Shown here piece by piece: positions 25,538 through 35,295 of a DNA stretch of 64,000 bases; the stretch's first letter is position 1; each line of letters opens with the position of its first letter. Location: contig NZ_JBPZHB010000002.1 of assembly GCF_051857545.1 (NCBI RefSeq), forward strand, positions 558,001 through 622,000. Direction: 5' to 3'. A program made the position numbers and the translations under genes. This DNA is from Larkinella sp051857545 (lineage in GTDB: Bacteria; Bacteroidota; Bacteroidia; Cytophagales; Spirosomataceae). The notes beneath the pieces are model-generated. The model was not told the origin of the DNA, did no database searches, and saw only the letters and a program-made list of their open reading frames with translations.

Positions 25538-26551
25538 ATGAGACCTTTTAAATTTACGACCGTTTCTGATATTTCTTCGGCAACCAAAAGTGTGGCCGGA
25601 AAACCCAACGCCCGGTTTCTGGCGGGTGGAACCAACCTGCTGGACCTGATGAAGGAAGATGTGGAGCGGCCCGAAGAGCTGATCGACATCACCCGGCTCA
25701 ACCTTACCCAGATCAAACCGCTCACCGATGGCGCCAATAAAGGCGGTGTTTCCATCGGGGCGTTGGGGAAAAATACCGACGCAGCCAATCATCCGCTGAT
25801 CCGTCAACACTATCCGCTGCTCGCACAGGCGATTCTGGCGGGGGCGTCCGGGCAGATTCGGAACATGGCCACCAACGGCGGCAATCTTCTGCAACGAACC
25901 CGTTGTCCATATTTCTACGATGTGGCCATGCCCTGCAACAAACGCGAACCGGGCGAACAGCCAGGGTGTGGTGCCCTTGAAGGCATCAACCGGATGCACG
26001 CCATCTTCGGCTGGTCCGAAAAATGCGTTGCCGTTCATCCATCGGATATGGCCGTTGCGCTGGCGGCACTGGATGCCGTGGTTAAAGTTCGGAGTGCCAG
26101 CGGACCGGAGCGGATCATTGCGTTGGCGGATTTTCACCGCCTGCCGGAAGACCGCCCCGAGATCGACACGAACCTCCGGCCGGGCGAGCTGATCACGGCC
26201 ATTGAACTGCCCAAAAACCGTTTTGCCGAAAAATCCTACTACCTGAAAGTCCGCGACCGGTCTTCGTATGCCTTCGCCCTGATTTCAGTCGCGGCCGCAC
26301 TGGAACTGGACGGCAACCGGATCGTGCAGGCCCGGATCGCCCTGGGCGGGGTGGCCCACAAGCCCTGGCGGGCGTTGAAAGCCGAACAACTCCTGGTGGG
26401 TCAGGAAGCTACTGAAGCGAATTTTAAACGGGCCGCCGATGCCGAAATGGCGGATGCCAAACCGCTGGAACACAATGCGTTTAAGGTGGAACTCGGCAAG
26501 CGGAGTATGGTCCGGGCGTTGCAAGTGGCCTTCACCGGAAACCGGTCCTGA
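25538..26551 (+). CDS. FAD-binding subunit of the molybdenum hydroxylase (PaoB-like)
   Basis: 337 residues. The FAD site (KPNARFLAGGTNLLDLMKED) and second flavin motif (IRNMATNGGNLLQRTRC) are typical of xanthine dehydrogenase subunit M. Four cysteines in RCPYFYDVAMPC, then PGC and EKC, match the extra [4Fe-4S] insertion known from the E. coli periplasmic aldehyde oxidoreductase subunit PaoB. The C-terminal CO-dehydrogenase flavoprotein domain follows (SYAFALISVAAALELDG). It lies between the iron-sulphur and molybdenum subunits, so the three form one complex. The electron acceptor is unknown. Confidence 0.92.
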   Translation: MRPFKFTTVSDISSATKSVAGKPNARFLAGGTNLLDLMKEDVERPEELIDITRLNLTQIKPLTDGANKGGVSIGALGKNTDAANHPLIRQHYPLLAQAILAGASGQIRNMATNGGNLLQRTRCPYFYDVAMPCNKREPGEQPGCGALEGINRMHAIFGWSEKCVAVHPSDMAVALAALDAVVKVRSASGPERIIALADFHRLPEDRPEIDTNLRPGELITAIELPKNRFAEKSYYLKVRDRSSYAFALISVAAALELDGNRIVQARIALGGVAHKPWRALKAEQLLVGQEATEANFKRAADAEMADAKPLEHNAFKVELGKRSMVRALQVAFTGNRS

Positions 26552-26571
26552 TCGTATACTGAATTAATTTC

Positions 26572-28698
26572 ATGCAGGAGAAAAACAAAGTGACCGGTAC
26601 GCCGGTCAGTCGCATCGACGGAATTCTGAAAGTGACGGGAAAAGCCGCCTATGCGACTGATTATCCGGTGAAGAACATCGCCTACGCCGTCCTTTTTAAA
26701 AGCACGATTGCTGCCGGAACAATTCGCTCGCTCGACACCGGCCCGGCGGAAAAGTCGCCCGGTGTGTTGGCAGTGATTACCCATAAAAATGCGCCGAAAC
26801 TCAAAACCGATGGCGGTATTCGGGGCGGAGCGTTACTGCAAAGCCCGAAAATCGAGTTTCATGGACAGCACATCGGACTGGTGGTGGCGGAAACCTACGA
26901 ACAGGCCCGGCACGCGGCCCGTCTGGTAAAGGTGGAGTACGACAAAAGCGAAGCAAAGGTTGATTTTGAGAAGCTTTCGAAGGAAGCCGTGTTGCCAAAA
27001 GACAAAGAGAAGGCCGACGCGAAGCGGGGCGACGCCAAAGCGGCTTTGCAGAACGCGGAATTCAAAGTGGAAGCGGTCTATGGAACGCCCATCGAACACC
27101 ACCACCCGCTGGAACCCCATTCCACCATTGCCGAATGGCAGGGTGAGAACGTGGTTCTCTACAACAGTTCGCAGATCGTAAACGGCGCGCAAATGGCGGC
27201 TGCGGCTACCCTCAACATCAAACCGGAAAATGTCCGAATCGTTTCGCCGTACATCGGCGGGGGTTTTGGGTCGAAGGGCGGCCAATGGGCCAATCTGGTG
27301 CTGACGGCGGTGGCGGCCAAAGTGGTAAACCGTCCGGTCAAACTCGCGCTGACCCGCCAGCAGATGGTGAACTCGGTGGGCTTGCGGCAACAAAACCACC
27401 AGAAAGTAAGTCTGGCGGCCACCAAAGACGGGAAGCTGACGGCACTCGCCCACGAAACCACCACCCATTGCGCCATCGAAAACGAATTTGTGGAACCGTG
27501 TGGCGACTGCTCGAAAATCATGTACGAGGTTCCCAACTCGCTGATTACCTACCGGGTGGTTCCGATGAATCTGATTCTGCCGACCTATACGCGCGGTCCG
27601 GGGAAATCCACGGGTAGTTTTGCGTTGGAGTCGGCCATGGACGAACTGGCGTATCAGCTCAAAATGGACCCCATTGAATTTCGGCTGAAAAACGAGCCGA
27701 CGCGCGATCCATCCAATGGCAAGCCCTGGTCGTCGCGCACGACGGTGCAGTGTTTGCAGGAAGGAGCCAAAGCGTTTGGCTGGGAAAAACGCAAGGCCGA
27801 ACCGCGTCAGAATCAGCAGGGTAATTTTCTCATCGGACACGGCGTCGCCTGCGGAACCTACCCGGCCCACCAACGGCCGAGTTCGGCGCGGGTATCACTC
27901 AACCGCAAAGGCAATGCCATCATGGCCCGCGTTGAACTGGCCGCTGCGGATCTGGGAACGGGAACGCATACGATTCTGGCCCAAACGGCGGCCGATGCGC
28001 TGGGTCTGCCGCTGAATCAAATTACCGTAAAGCTGGGCGACTCGGATTTGCCGCCTGCCGCCGGTTCGGTGGGCTCGGTGGGCGCGTCCAGTTATGCCAA
28101 TGCCGTGCATGATGCCTGCGTAAAACTAACGGACGAACTGATGGCCAAATCCGGGAAACAGTTTTTGGTCCGCCCGACGGCTGCGCAATTGATGGTGTCT
28201 GAAAACGTAGCTGATTATCAGACCCGGGTCGATGCCAAACCGCCCGCCAATGCCGATCAATACTCGTCCCACAGCTTCAATGCCAATTTTGCCGAAGTGC
28301 GGGTCGACATTGCCACCGGCATGGTGCGGGTGACGCGTTTTCTGGCCGTAACCGGTGCCGGTAAAATCCTGAATCCCAAAACCGCCCGCTCCCAGATCAT
28401 TGGCGGCAATGTCTGGGGCATCGGGATGGCATTAACCGAAGAGTCGGTGGTCGATCCACGCTGGGGGAATTTTGTCACCCGCTCGTTCGGGGATTATCAC
28501 GTTCCGGCTAACCTGGATATCGGAGCGATGGAAGCGATCTTTATCCGGGAAGACGACCGGGCTTCCAATGCACTGGGCGTGAAGGGAATTGGCGAGGTCG
28601 GTATTGTTGGCGTGGCTGCGGCCGTGGCCAATGCGGTTTTCAACGCTACTGGTAAGCGCGTCCGGGAACTGCCGATTACGCCGGATAAACTCCTGTAA
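26572..28698 (+). CDS. Molybdopterin-binding subunit of an aldehyde/xanthine oxidoreductase (PaoC-like)
   Basis: 708 residues. The N-terminal hammerhead domain (GKAAYATDYPVKNIAYAVLFKS) is followed by molybdopterin cytosine dinucleotide-binding segments (SPYIGGGFGSKGGQW, TRGPGKSTGSFALESAMDEL, PAAGSVGSVGASSYANAV) and the catalytic glutamate near the end (GVKGIGEVGIVG). The enzyme hydroxylates an aldehyde or heterocycle using water. The broad-specificity aromatic aldehyde group (PaoABC) is the closest I recognise. No XdhC-type maturation gene is in the window. The actual substrate is unknown; aldehydes from plant material are plausible. Confidence 0.92.
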   Translation: MQEKNKVTGTPVSRIDGILKVTGKAAYATDYPVKNIAYAVLFKSTIAAGTIRSLDTGPAEKSPGVLAVITHKNAPKLKTDGGIRGGALLQSPKIEFHGQHIGLVVAETYEQARHAARLVKVEYDKSEAKVDFEKLSKEAVLPKDKEKADAKRGDAKAALQNAEFKVEAVYGTPIEHHHPLEPHSTIAEWQGENVVLYNSSQIVNGAQMAAAATLNIKPENVRIVSPYIGGGFGSKGGQWANLVLTAVAAKVVNRPVKLALTRQQMVNSVGLRQQNHQKVSLAATKDGKLTALAHETTTHCAIENEFVEPCGDCSKIMYEVPNSLITYRVVPMNLILPTYTRGPGKSTGSFALESAMDELAYQLKMDPIEFRLKNEPTRDPSNGKPWSSRTTVQCLQEGAKAFGWEKRKAEPRQNQQGNFLIGHGVACGTYPAHQRPSSARVSLNRKGNAIMARVELAAADLGTGTHTILAQTAADALGLPLNQITVKLGDSDLPPAAGSVGSVGASSYANAVHDACVKLTDELMAKSGKQFLVRPTAAQLMVSENVADYQTRVDAKPPANADQYSSHSFNANFAEVRVDIATGMVRVTRFLAVTGAGKILNPKTARSQIIGGNVWGIGMALTEESVVDPRWGNFVTRSFGDYHVPANLDIGAMEAIFIREDDRASNALGVKGIGEVGIVGVAAAVANAVFNATGKRVRELPITPDKLL

Positions 28699-28726
28699 AC
28701 TTCGTTGTTTCCAGAAACCGCGAAGC

Positions 28727-30088
28727 TCAGGGCCTAACCGGCTGAACGGGTTCCGTAATGGGGTTAATCAGGGGAATCCGAACGGTAAATGTGTTTTCGG
28801 CGTCACTGACCTCCGGCGTAGGCTGGTTGAGTTTCTGGTACTGCGCCAGAATGGTCGAAAGGCCGACCCCGTTGGAAAGAACCGACGTCCGTTTGCGTTG
28901 GAGGTTGTTTTTCAGCACCAGATACCCCGACTCATCCGTGAGAATGTCGATTCGCAACGGTTTCGTGACCAGAATCACGTTGTGCTTGACGGCGTTTTCG
29001 ACCAGCAACTGAAGCGTCAGCGAGGGCAGCAGCCACGAGGAGTAGGCCGGATCAATCTGCACAGCTACCGTCAAGCCCGCGCCGTACCGGGTTTTGAGCA
29101 AGTGGGCATACGACTGAATGAAACCGAGTTCACTTTCCAGCGTCGTCAGGGATTGCTCATTGGCTTTCAGCAGATACCGGTACACCTGACTCAACTGGTC
29201 GACAAACTGGCTGGCCCGCTGCGGTTGCTCGTCGATAAGCGACGACAGCGAGTTGAGGCTGTTGAACAGAAAATGGGGATTTACCTGCGCCTGCAACGCC
29301 CGAAGCTGAACGTCAGTTTTTTCCTGCTCCAGTCGCCGAACGGCCAGTTCAGTTTCCAGCCTTTGCTGAATCAGTTGCTCCGCCCGGCGCGTTTGTTCAA
29401 CGGCTTCGGCTACGGCAAGCTGCCGCTGGCGAAATACGAGACACAGCGAAAAGCAAAGCAGTTGCAGGATGCGGCTGGCCCCCAGAATCCGGATGTGGAC
29501 CTGAACATCGGCGGGATCGGTTGACAGCGGCAAGGGATAACCGGTGTAATAAAACAGGTTGTTGCCCTCATTGACCAGCAGCAACACACTACCAAAGACG
29601 AAAAGACCGCCTACCGCATCGCGCCGGCGAGACGCAATCCAGGCACCCACCAGGCTGGTGCTCATTAGCAACCCAAAGTAAATGATCGTCATAAACCGCC
29701 CCGGTGGCGACATGTGCCAGTGTTCCTTCAGCAGCATCATACCGACTTCCGCCACCAGAAATAACCCCAGCCCGAATTGTGCCCACCGCAGCCAGCGTGT
29801 TAGCCGGAGCGGAGCCTGCGCCAAATTGAAAAGACCATACACCAGCCCCAGATAAAGGATGCGGCTCAGGCCATACTCGGCTACATAAACCGCCATGTTT
29901 TGCGATTCGCTCAGGGGAATGTCCTCGCCGGAGAGTCGGTTAAAGACCGAATGGGAGAACCAGATCAGGGTTTGCAGGGTAAACAAACCGTAGACCCAGT
30001 CCCGGAAAAAACTCCACTGAACGGCATTCAGGACCAGGATGGACCCCACCGAGCCCAGATAAATAAACAGCACTGCCTCGCCGGACAT
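28727..30088 (-). CDS. LytS/YehU-type sensor histidine kinase with multi-helix membrane domain
   Basis: 453 residues. About seven hydrophobic segments in the first 230 residues (such as FGLLMSTSLVGAWIAS and LFVFGSVLLLVNEG) form the membrane sensor. A coiled coil leads to the His_kinase box ALQAQVNPHFLFNSLNSLSSL (His about 269), then an ATPase region (LTLQLLVENAVKHNV, NGVGLSTILAQYQ). Its partners are LytTR-type response regulators, but none is adjacent in the window, so it is an orphan here. It converges on the molybdenum hydroxylase operon. Confidence 0.88.
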   Translation of the reverse strand: MSGEAVLFIYLGSVGSILVLNAVQWSFFRDWVYGLFTLQTLIWFSHSVFNRLSGEDIPLSESQNMAVYVAEYGLSRILYLGLVYGLFNLAQAPLRLTRWLRWAQFGLGLFLVAEVGMMLLKEHWHMSPPGRFMTIIYFGLLMSTSLVGAWIASRRRDAVGGLFVFGSVLLLVNEGNNLFYYTGYPLPLSTDPADVQVHIRILGASRILQLLCFSLCLVFRQRQLAVAEAVEQTRRAEQLIQQRLETELAVRRLEQEKTDVQLRALQAQVNPHFLFNSLNSLSSLIDEQPQRASQFVDQLSQVYRYLLKANEQSLTTLESELGFIQSYAHLLKTRYGAGLTVAVQIDPAYSSWLLPSLTLQLLVENAVKHNVILVTKPLRIDILTDESGYLVLKNNLQRKRTSVLSNGVGLSTILAQYQKLNQPTPEVSDAENTFTVRIPLINPITEPVQPVRP

Positions 30089-30411
30089 ACAAAAACGAAG
30101 ACGGAATGACGCTCGTCGTCACGAAGATACGGATTGATTCAACTCAACCGAACGTTCACGGATTGTTTCCAAACGGGTCGAGTAGGGGTGAGACCGGTTT
30201 TATTTGGATTCAATGGCGGTACTGATAAGGAGCCGTCCGGTCTTTTTGGGGAATGATAATATCCTATACATTGCCGAGAAAATGATATAGGGATGGCTGG
30301 TTTTTTTAGCCTTATTTTGAGATTAGGTATAGCATATAGCCATAGTGTACTCAAATTTCAGTCAATGTTCTGTTTTTGAATACGATAACGACCTGAAAGA
30401 AACCCTTTTCC
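30089..30411. other. Intergenic stretch between the sensor kinase and the pectate lyase
   Basis: AT-rich, no gene seen. It must hold the divergent promoters of the kinase and the pectate lyase, but I find no good TAnnTTTG/TTG pair. ATCCTATA (30261) and TATAGGGAT (30286) form a weak inverted pair. Confidence 0.4.
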
Positions 30412-32055
30412 ATGAAAAAGCGACTGATTCCGGTATTTGTTTTAGGGGCTCTGTTTTTCGGACAGCCACTGGTTTTTGCCCAATATCCCACCATTCCGGC
30501 GGATGTTCAAAAGCAAAGTGACGAATTACTCAGGGAAGCCAACCGGCAATCCAACATCGCCTGGCAAAAAGCCCTGCCGATTATTGAGAAAGAAGCCAAA
30601 GAGGGAAAACCGTACATTCCCTGGGCCGCCCGACCCGTCGATTTGCCCCAGGCCAGCATCCCGGCTTTTCCGGGTGCCGAGGGCGGAGGAGCTTTCACGT
30701 TTGGTGGACGGGGCGGCAAGGTGTATGTGGTGACCAGTTTGGAAGATCAGGGGCCCGGCACGCTGCGGGACGCCTGTGAGCAGGGGGGGGCGCGAACCAT
30801 CGTTTTCAACGTTGCCGGAATTATTAAACTGAAAACACCCCTGATTATCAGGGCACCGTATATTACGATTGCGGGCCAGACGGCACCGGGCGACGGGATT
30901 TGCGTGGCCGGCGAATCGGTCTGGATCAACACGCACGATGTCGTGATTCGGTACATGCGCTTCCGGCGGGGCGAAACCTACGTGGGGCGTCGCGACGATT
31001 CCATTGGCGGCAACCCGATTGGCAACATCATGATTGACCACGTTTCGGCGAGCTGGGGGCTGGACGAAAACATGTCTATGTACCGCCATATGTACAACGA
31101 CAGCACCGGGAAGGCGGCCGAAGACAAGTTGCCGACGGTCAACATCACCATTCAGAACTCGATTTTCTCCGAAGCACTGGACACCTGGAACCACTCGTTT
31201 GGCAGCACGCTCGGGGGCGAAAATTGTACGTTCATGCGCAACCTCTGGGCCGATAATGCGGGGCGGAATCCGTCGATTGGCTGGTATGGAATCTTCAACT
31301 TTGCCAACAACGTGATCTTCAACTGGGTGCATCGGTCCACCGACGGGGGCGACTACCGCGCGATGTACAACATGATCAACAACTACTACAAACCCGGTCC
31401 GCAAACGCCGAAGGATTCGCCCATTGCCCACCGGATTTTGAAACCCGAAGCGGGGCGGAGCAAGCTGGGGTATCTGACCTTTGGCCGGGCGTATGTCAAC
31501 GGGAACATTGTGGAAGGAAACGACAAAGTCACGAAAGACAACTGGGACGGCGGGGTTCAGGTGGAAGATCTGGCGAATGCCGGAAAATACACGGCCAGTA
31601 TGAAATGGGACAAACCGCTTCCCATGCCCGAAATCACCCTGTTGCCGACGGCGAAAGCCTATGACTACGTGCTGGCCAACGCCGGAGCAACGCTGCCCAA
31701 ACGCGACCCCGTCGATGTTCGGGTGGTGGAACAGGTCAGAACCGGCAAAATTACGTACAAAGAAGGCGTGAAACTGCCCGAAACGCAGTTCAAACACCGG
31801 CGTCTGCCCATCGATTCCTACAAAAATGGTATCATTACCGACATCAGCCAAGTGGGCGGTTATCCCGAATACACCGGAAAACCGTACCTTGATACGGATA
31901 AAGACGGTATGCCGGACGAGTGGGAAACCAAAAACGGCCTGAACCCGAAAGACGCGTCGGATGCCAGCCTGGACAAAAACAAGGATGGCTACACGAGCAT
32001 CGAAGACTATTTGAATAGCGTCGTTCCGGTGCAGCAGGTACGGCCAAGAACGTAA
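30412..32055 (+). CDS. Secreted pectate lyase (PL1 family)
   Basis: 547 residues with a signal peptide (MKKRLIPVFVLGALFFGQ...VFAQ). The parallel beta-helix begins with FPGAEGGGAFTFGGRGGKVY and VTSLEDQGPGTLRDACEQGG, the hallmark of the PL1 group found in Bacteroidota, and continues with ITIAGQTAPGDGICVAGESV, the IMIDHVSASWGLDE strand and GGENCTFMRNLWADN. It cleaves polygalacturonan by beta-elimination, producing the unsaturated ends that GH105 removes. The C-terminus (about 490-535) has DTDKDGMPDEWE and DASLDKNKDGYTSIEDYL, calcium-binding repeats common at the ends of such lyases. It is the first gene of the large pectin region. Confidence 0.92.
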   Translation: MKKRLIPVFVLGALFFGQPLVFAQYPTIPADVQKQSDELLREANRQSNIAWQKALPIIEKEAKEGKPYIPWAARPVDLPQASIPAFPGAEGGGAFTFGGRGGKVYVVTSLEDQGPGTLRDACEQGGARTIVFNVAGIIKLKTPLIIRAPYITIAGQTAPGDGICVAGESVWINTHDVVIRYMRFRRGETYVGRRDDSIGGNPIGNIMIDHVSASWGLDENMSMYRHMYNDSTGKAAEDKLPTVNITIQNSIFSEALDTWNHSFGSTLGGENCTFMRNLWADNAGRNPSIGWYGIFNFANNVIFNWVHRSTDGGDYRAMYNMINNYYKPGPQTPKDSPIAHRILKPEAGRSKLGYLTFGRAYVNGNIVEGNDKVTKDNWDGGVQVEDLANAGKYTASMKWDKPLPMPEITLLPTAKAYDYVLANAGATLPKRDPVDVRVVEQVRTGKITYKEGVKLPETQFKHRRLPIDSYKNGIITDISQVGGYPEYTGKPYLDTDKDGMPDEWETKNGLNPKDASDASLDKNKDGYTSIEDYLNSVVPVQQVRPRT

Positions 32056-32060
32056 AGAAT

Positions 32061-32128
32061 GCCCCCAACCCCCTAAAGGGGGCTTTGAGAATCCGGATTT
32101 ATATAGCCCCCTTTAGGGGGTTGGGGGC
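32061..32128. repeat. Palindromic repeat, copy 1 of the CCCCTAAAGGGG family
   Basis: Arms of 24 bp (32061-32084 and 32105-32128) are exact reverse complements with a 20-bp loop containing ATCCGGAT. Relatives lie at 35295-35386, 42434-42510 and 51541-51634. This copy sits between the pectate lyase and the next gene and could act as a terminator. Confidence 0.85.
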
Positions 32129-32142
32129 AAAATTCCAATACC

Positions 32143-35100
32143 GTGTATAAACCCAGCCTTTTCATCGCTCTTTTTTCCCTTCTCTTCGCCTTTGGGCGAA
32201 TCGGAGCGGTGTGCGCGCAGGGGTCGAAACCGGTTAAAAAACAGCCGGTTTCACTGGGACCACAAGGGCGGTTGGTTTACGAGGCTGACGAACGCGGAAA
32301 CCGCCTTCCTGATTTTTCGTATTGCGGATATCAGGCTGGTGAACAGGCTATTCCAAACGTTGAAACAAAAGTCGTCGTACCGTTCCGAAAAGACGATGCC
32401 ACCCGGCGAATCCAGGCTGCCATTGATTATGTAAGCAGATTGCCGGTCAATGCGACCGGTTTTCGCGGGGCGGTTTTGCTCGAAAAAGGCGTCCATGAAG
32501 TGTCGGGCCATTTGAAAATAACCGCTTCGGGCGTCGTGCTGCGGGGGAGCGGCATGGGAACCGGTGGAACGACGATTTTGGGAACGAGTTTCAGTCGCGA
32601 TAACCTGCTGACGATTTCCGGGAAAAACGATCGCAAAACCGCCGAAACCGTTGCTCTTTCCGATGGGTACGTTCCGGTCAACGCACAGAAAATGCGCGTT
32701 GAAAAACCGGCGGCTTTTAAGGTCGGCGACTTCGTACAGATTCGACGGCCCTCCACTAAAGAATGGATTCAGCAACTGGGAACGGATCATTTCGGGGGGG
32801 GCATCACGTCGCTGGGCTGGAAACCGGGTCAACGCGATCTGGTTTGGGACCGGCAGATTACGGCAGTCAACGGTTCCGAAATTACCCTCGATGCGCCCCT
32901 GACTACGGCACTGGATTCGGCTTTTGGCGGAGGAACGATAGCTCGCTACACCTGGCCCGGACGGATTGCGCAGACGGGCGTCGAAAACCTGCAATTCGTC
33001 TCCTCGTACGACAAAGCCAATCCGAAAGACGAGGACCACCGCTGGATGGCGATTGTCATCGAAAATGTACAGGATGCCTGGGTGCGGCAGGTGGTTTTTC
33101 GGCATTTCGCCGGTTCCGCCGTCTTCGTTCACGAAACCGCCAAACGCATTACGGTGGAAGATTGCCAGTCGCTGGAACCGGTTTCGGAAATCGGGGGCGA
33201 ACGGCGGAATACGATTCTGGTTCGGGGCCAACAGGTTCTGTGCCAGCGGCTTTATTCCGAACACGGCTACCATGATTTTGCGGTCGGCTATTGCAGTGCC
33301 GGGCCGAATGCGTTTGTGCAATGTGAGTCGCATTTGCCCTTCAGTTTTAGCGGCAGCGTCGATAGCTGGGCGTCGGGCGTGTTGTTCGACCTTGTCAATA
33401 TTGACGGGAACGCGTTACGGTTTTCCAATCTGGGGCAGGACGGACAAGGCGCGGGCTGGAATGCCGCCAACAGCGTTTTCTGGCAATGCACAGCCGCGCG
33501 GGTCGATTGTTACCAGCCGCCCACGGCCCAAAACTGGGCGTTTGGCACCTGGGCGCAGTTTGCCGGAGACGGTTTTTGGGACATGTCGAACGAGCACATT
33601 CAGCCCCGGAGTCTATATTACGCCCAACTCAAAGACCGGCTGGGTGACGGCATTTTGGCCCGAATCATTCTGCTGCCGGTCGAATCCGAAGCGTCCAGCA
33701 GCCCAAAGGTGGAAGTGGCCGCAACCCTAACCAAACAAGCCGTGAATCCGGCTCCGACATTGTACGATTTTATCACGGCAGCCAGCCAACGGCAACCCAT
33801 TCCGACGGCTACGAAAGCAAAGTCAATCGACGCCATTGGCCTATCGAAAGAAACCGCGATTGCCAAAGCCGAGCCGATGCAGATTCAGCAGGGAAAACTG
33901 GTTCGCGGAAGTACGTTGGTCGCTGGTCGGCGGCAGGAAGTGCCCTGGTGGAACGGTAGCGCGCGGCCCCACGGACTGGCGAATGCCAAACCGCACATCA
34001 CCCGCTTCGTGCCGGGCATGACGGGCCGTGGCCTGACGGATGATCTGGCGATTATGACGGATTCCATGAAGGCCGAAAATACCGTGGCCATCGACCACAA
34101 TTACGGACTTTGGTACGACCGTCGGCGCGACGATCACGAACGCATTCGGCGGATGGACGGCGAGGTGTGGCCGCCTTTCTACGAACTGCCGTTTGCCCGC
34201 AGCGGCAAAGAAACCGCCTGGGATGGACTCAGTAAATACGATTTGACGAAATACAACCACTGGTACTGGAGCCGACTGAAGCAGTTTGCCGATCTGGCCG
34301 ATCAGAAAGGGCTGACGCTGATACACGAGAACTATTTCCAGCACAACATCATCGAAGCGGGTGCCCACTACGCCGATTTTCCCTGGCGACCTGTCAACAA
34401 CATCAACCAGACCGGTTTTCCGGAACCAGCTCCTTATGCGGGTGACAAGCGGATTTTTATGGCCGAACAGTTTTACGACGTCTCACACCCCGTTCGACGG
34501 GCCTTGCACCGGGCCTACATTCGCCAATGCCTGAACAATTTCGCGGGCCATTCGGGGGTCATTCAGCTCATCGGGGCCGAATTTACCGGGCCGTTGCCGT
34601 TTGTGCAGTTCTGGATCGATACCATCAGCGAATGGGAAAAGGAAACCGGCCAGAAAGCCGTTGTCGGTTTGAGCACGACCAAAGACGTTCAGGACGCGAT
34701 TCTGGCGGATACCAAACGAGCGTCGGTGATTGATCTGGTGGACATCCGGTACTGGCATTACCAGGCCGACGGCACGGTTTACGCCCCCGCTGGCGGTCAG
34801 AATCTGGCCCCCCGGCAACACGCCCGCTTGCTGCATCCGAAAAAAAGTTCGTTCGAACAGGTCTACCGGGCGGTTCGGGACTACCGCCGGAAATTTCCAG
34901 ACAAGGCCGTCACCTATGCGGCAGACAATGCCGATGCCCTGGCCTGGGCGGTTTTGCTGGCGGGCGGCTCCATGCCGAATCTTCCGGTGGTGGCCGACCC
35001 GCAGTTTTTGGCGGATGTCGCTCAGATGCAACCTGTTGACGTACCGCAGAAACCGGCCGGTCAGTGGGCGATGGGCAACGAAAAAACCGGCTATATCCTC

Positions 35101-35295
35101 TATACCGAATCGGCGGGGGCGGTTCAGCTCGACCTGACCAAAGCCGCCGGTTCTTTTTCAGTACATTCCATACACCCGAAAACCGGTCAGATCGTGAAAT
35201 CAAAAGAAGGAATCAAGGGGGGAAGTGTGGTCAGTCTGAGCAAAGCGACAGAAGGCGCGGAAGTGATCTGGGTTAAAAAGAACAAGGGATTATGA
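32143..35295 (+). CDS. Secreted two-domain enzyme: pectin-lyase-like beta-helix plus DUF6298 barrel
   Basis: 1050 residues starting with GTG at 32143. After a signal peptide, residues about 60-520 form a right-handed beta-helix of the pectate lyase superfamily (DDATRRIQAAIDYVSRLP, GVVLRGSGMGTGGTTILGTS, VENVQDAWVRQVVFRHF). Residues about 590-1000 are a second domain I recognise as DUF6298, with TIM-barrel-like strands and conserved acidic sites (AIDHNYGLWYDRRRDDHERI, GVIQLIGAEFTGPLPFVQFW, SVIDLVDIRYWHY). The second half looks like a clan-A-type glycosidase, which is inference. It overlaps the next gene by ATGA, so the two are translationally coupled. The substrate is probably a pectin side chain. 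Confidence 0.78.
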   Translation: MYKPSLFIALFSLLFAFGRIGAVCAQGSKPVKKQPVSLGPQGRLVYEADERGNRLPDFSYCGYQAGEQAIPNVETKVVVPFRKDDATRRIQAAIDYVSRLPVNATGFRGAVLLEKGVHEVSGHLKITASGVVLRGSGMGTGGTTILGTSFSRDNLLTISGKNDRKTAETVALSDGYVPVNAQKMRVEKPAAFKVGDFVQIRRPSTKEWIQQLGTDHFGGGITSLGWKPGQRDLVWDRQITAVNGSEITLDAPLTTALDSAFGGGTIARYTWPGRIAQTGVENLQFVSSYDKANPKDEDHRWMAIVIENVQDAWVRQVVFRHFAGSAVFVHETAKRITVEDCQSLEPVSEIGGERRNTILVRGQQVLCQRLYSEHGYHDFAVGYCSAGPNAFVQCESHLPFSFSGSVDSWASGVLFDLVNIDGNALRFSNLGQDGQGAGWNAANSVFWQCTAARVDCYQPPTAQNWAFGTWAQFAGDGFWDMSNEHIQPRSLYYAQLKDRLGDGILARIILLPVESEASSSPKVEVAATLTKQAVNPAPTLYDFITAASQRQPIPTATKAKSIDAIGLSKETAIAKAEPMQIQQGKLVRGSTLVAGRRQEVPWWNGSARPHGLANAKPHITRFVPGMTGRGLTDDLAIMTDSMKAENTVAIDHNYGLWYDRRRDDHERIRRMDGEVWPPFYELPFARSGKETAWDGLSKYDLTKYNHWYWSRLKQFADLADQKGLTLIHENYFQHNIIEAGAHYADFPWRPVNNINQTGFPEPAPYAGDKRIFMAEQFYDVSHPVRRALHRAYIRQCLNNFAGHSGVIQLIGAEFTGPLPFVQFWIDTISEWEKETGQKAVVGLSTTKDVQDAILADTKRASVIDLVDIRYWHYQADGTVYAPAGGQNLAPRQHARLLHPKKSSFEQVYRAVRDYRRKFPDKAVTYAADNADALAWAVLLAGGSMPNLPVVADPQFLADVAQMQPVDVPQKPAGQWAMGNEKTGYILYTESAGAVQLDLTKAAGSFSVHSIHPKTGQIVKSKEGIKGGSVVSLSKATEGAEVIWVKKNKGL

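Noticed and set aside
30526..31851. 441-codon open frame opposite the pectate lyase
   Set aside because: It has no start context, signal or family motif; the plus-strand lyase explains the region fully.
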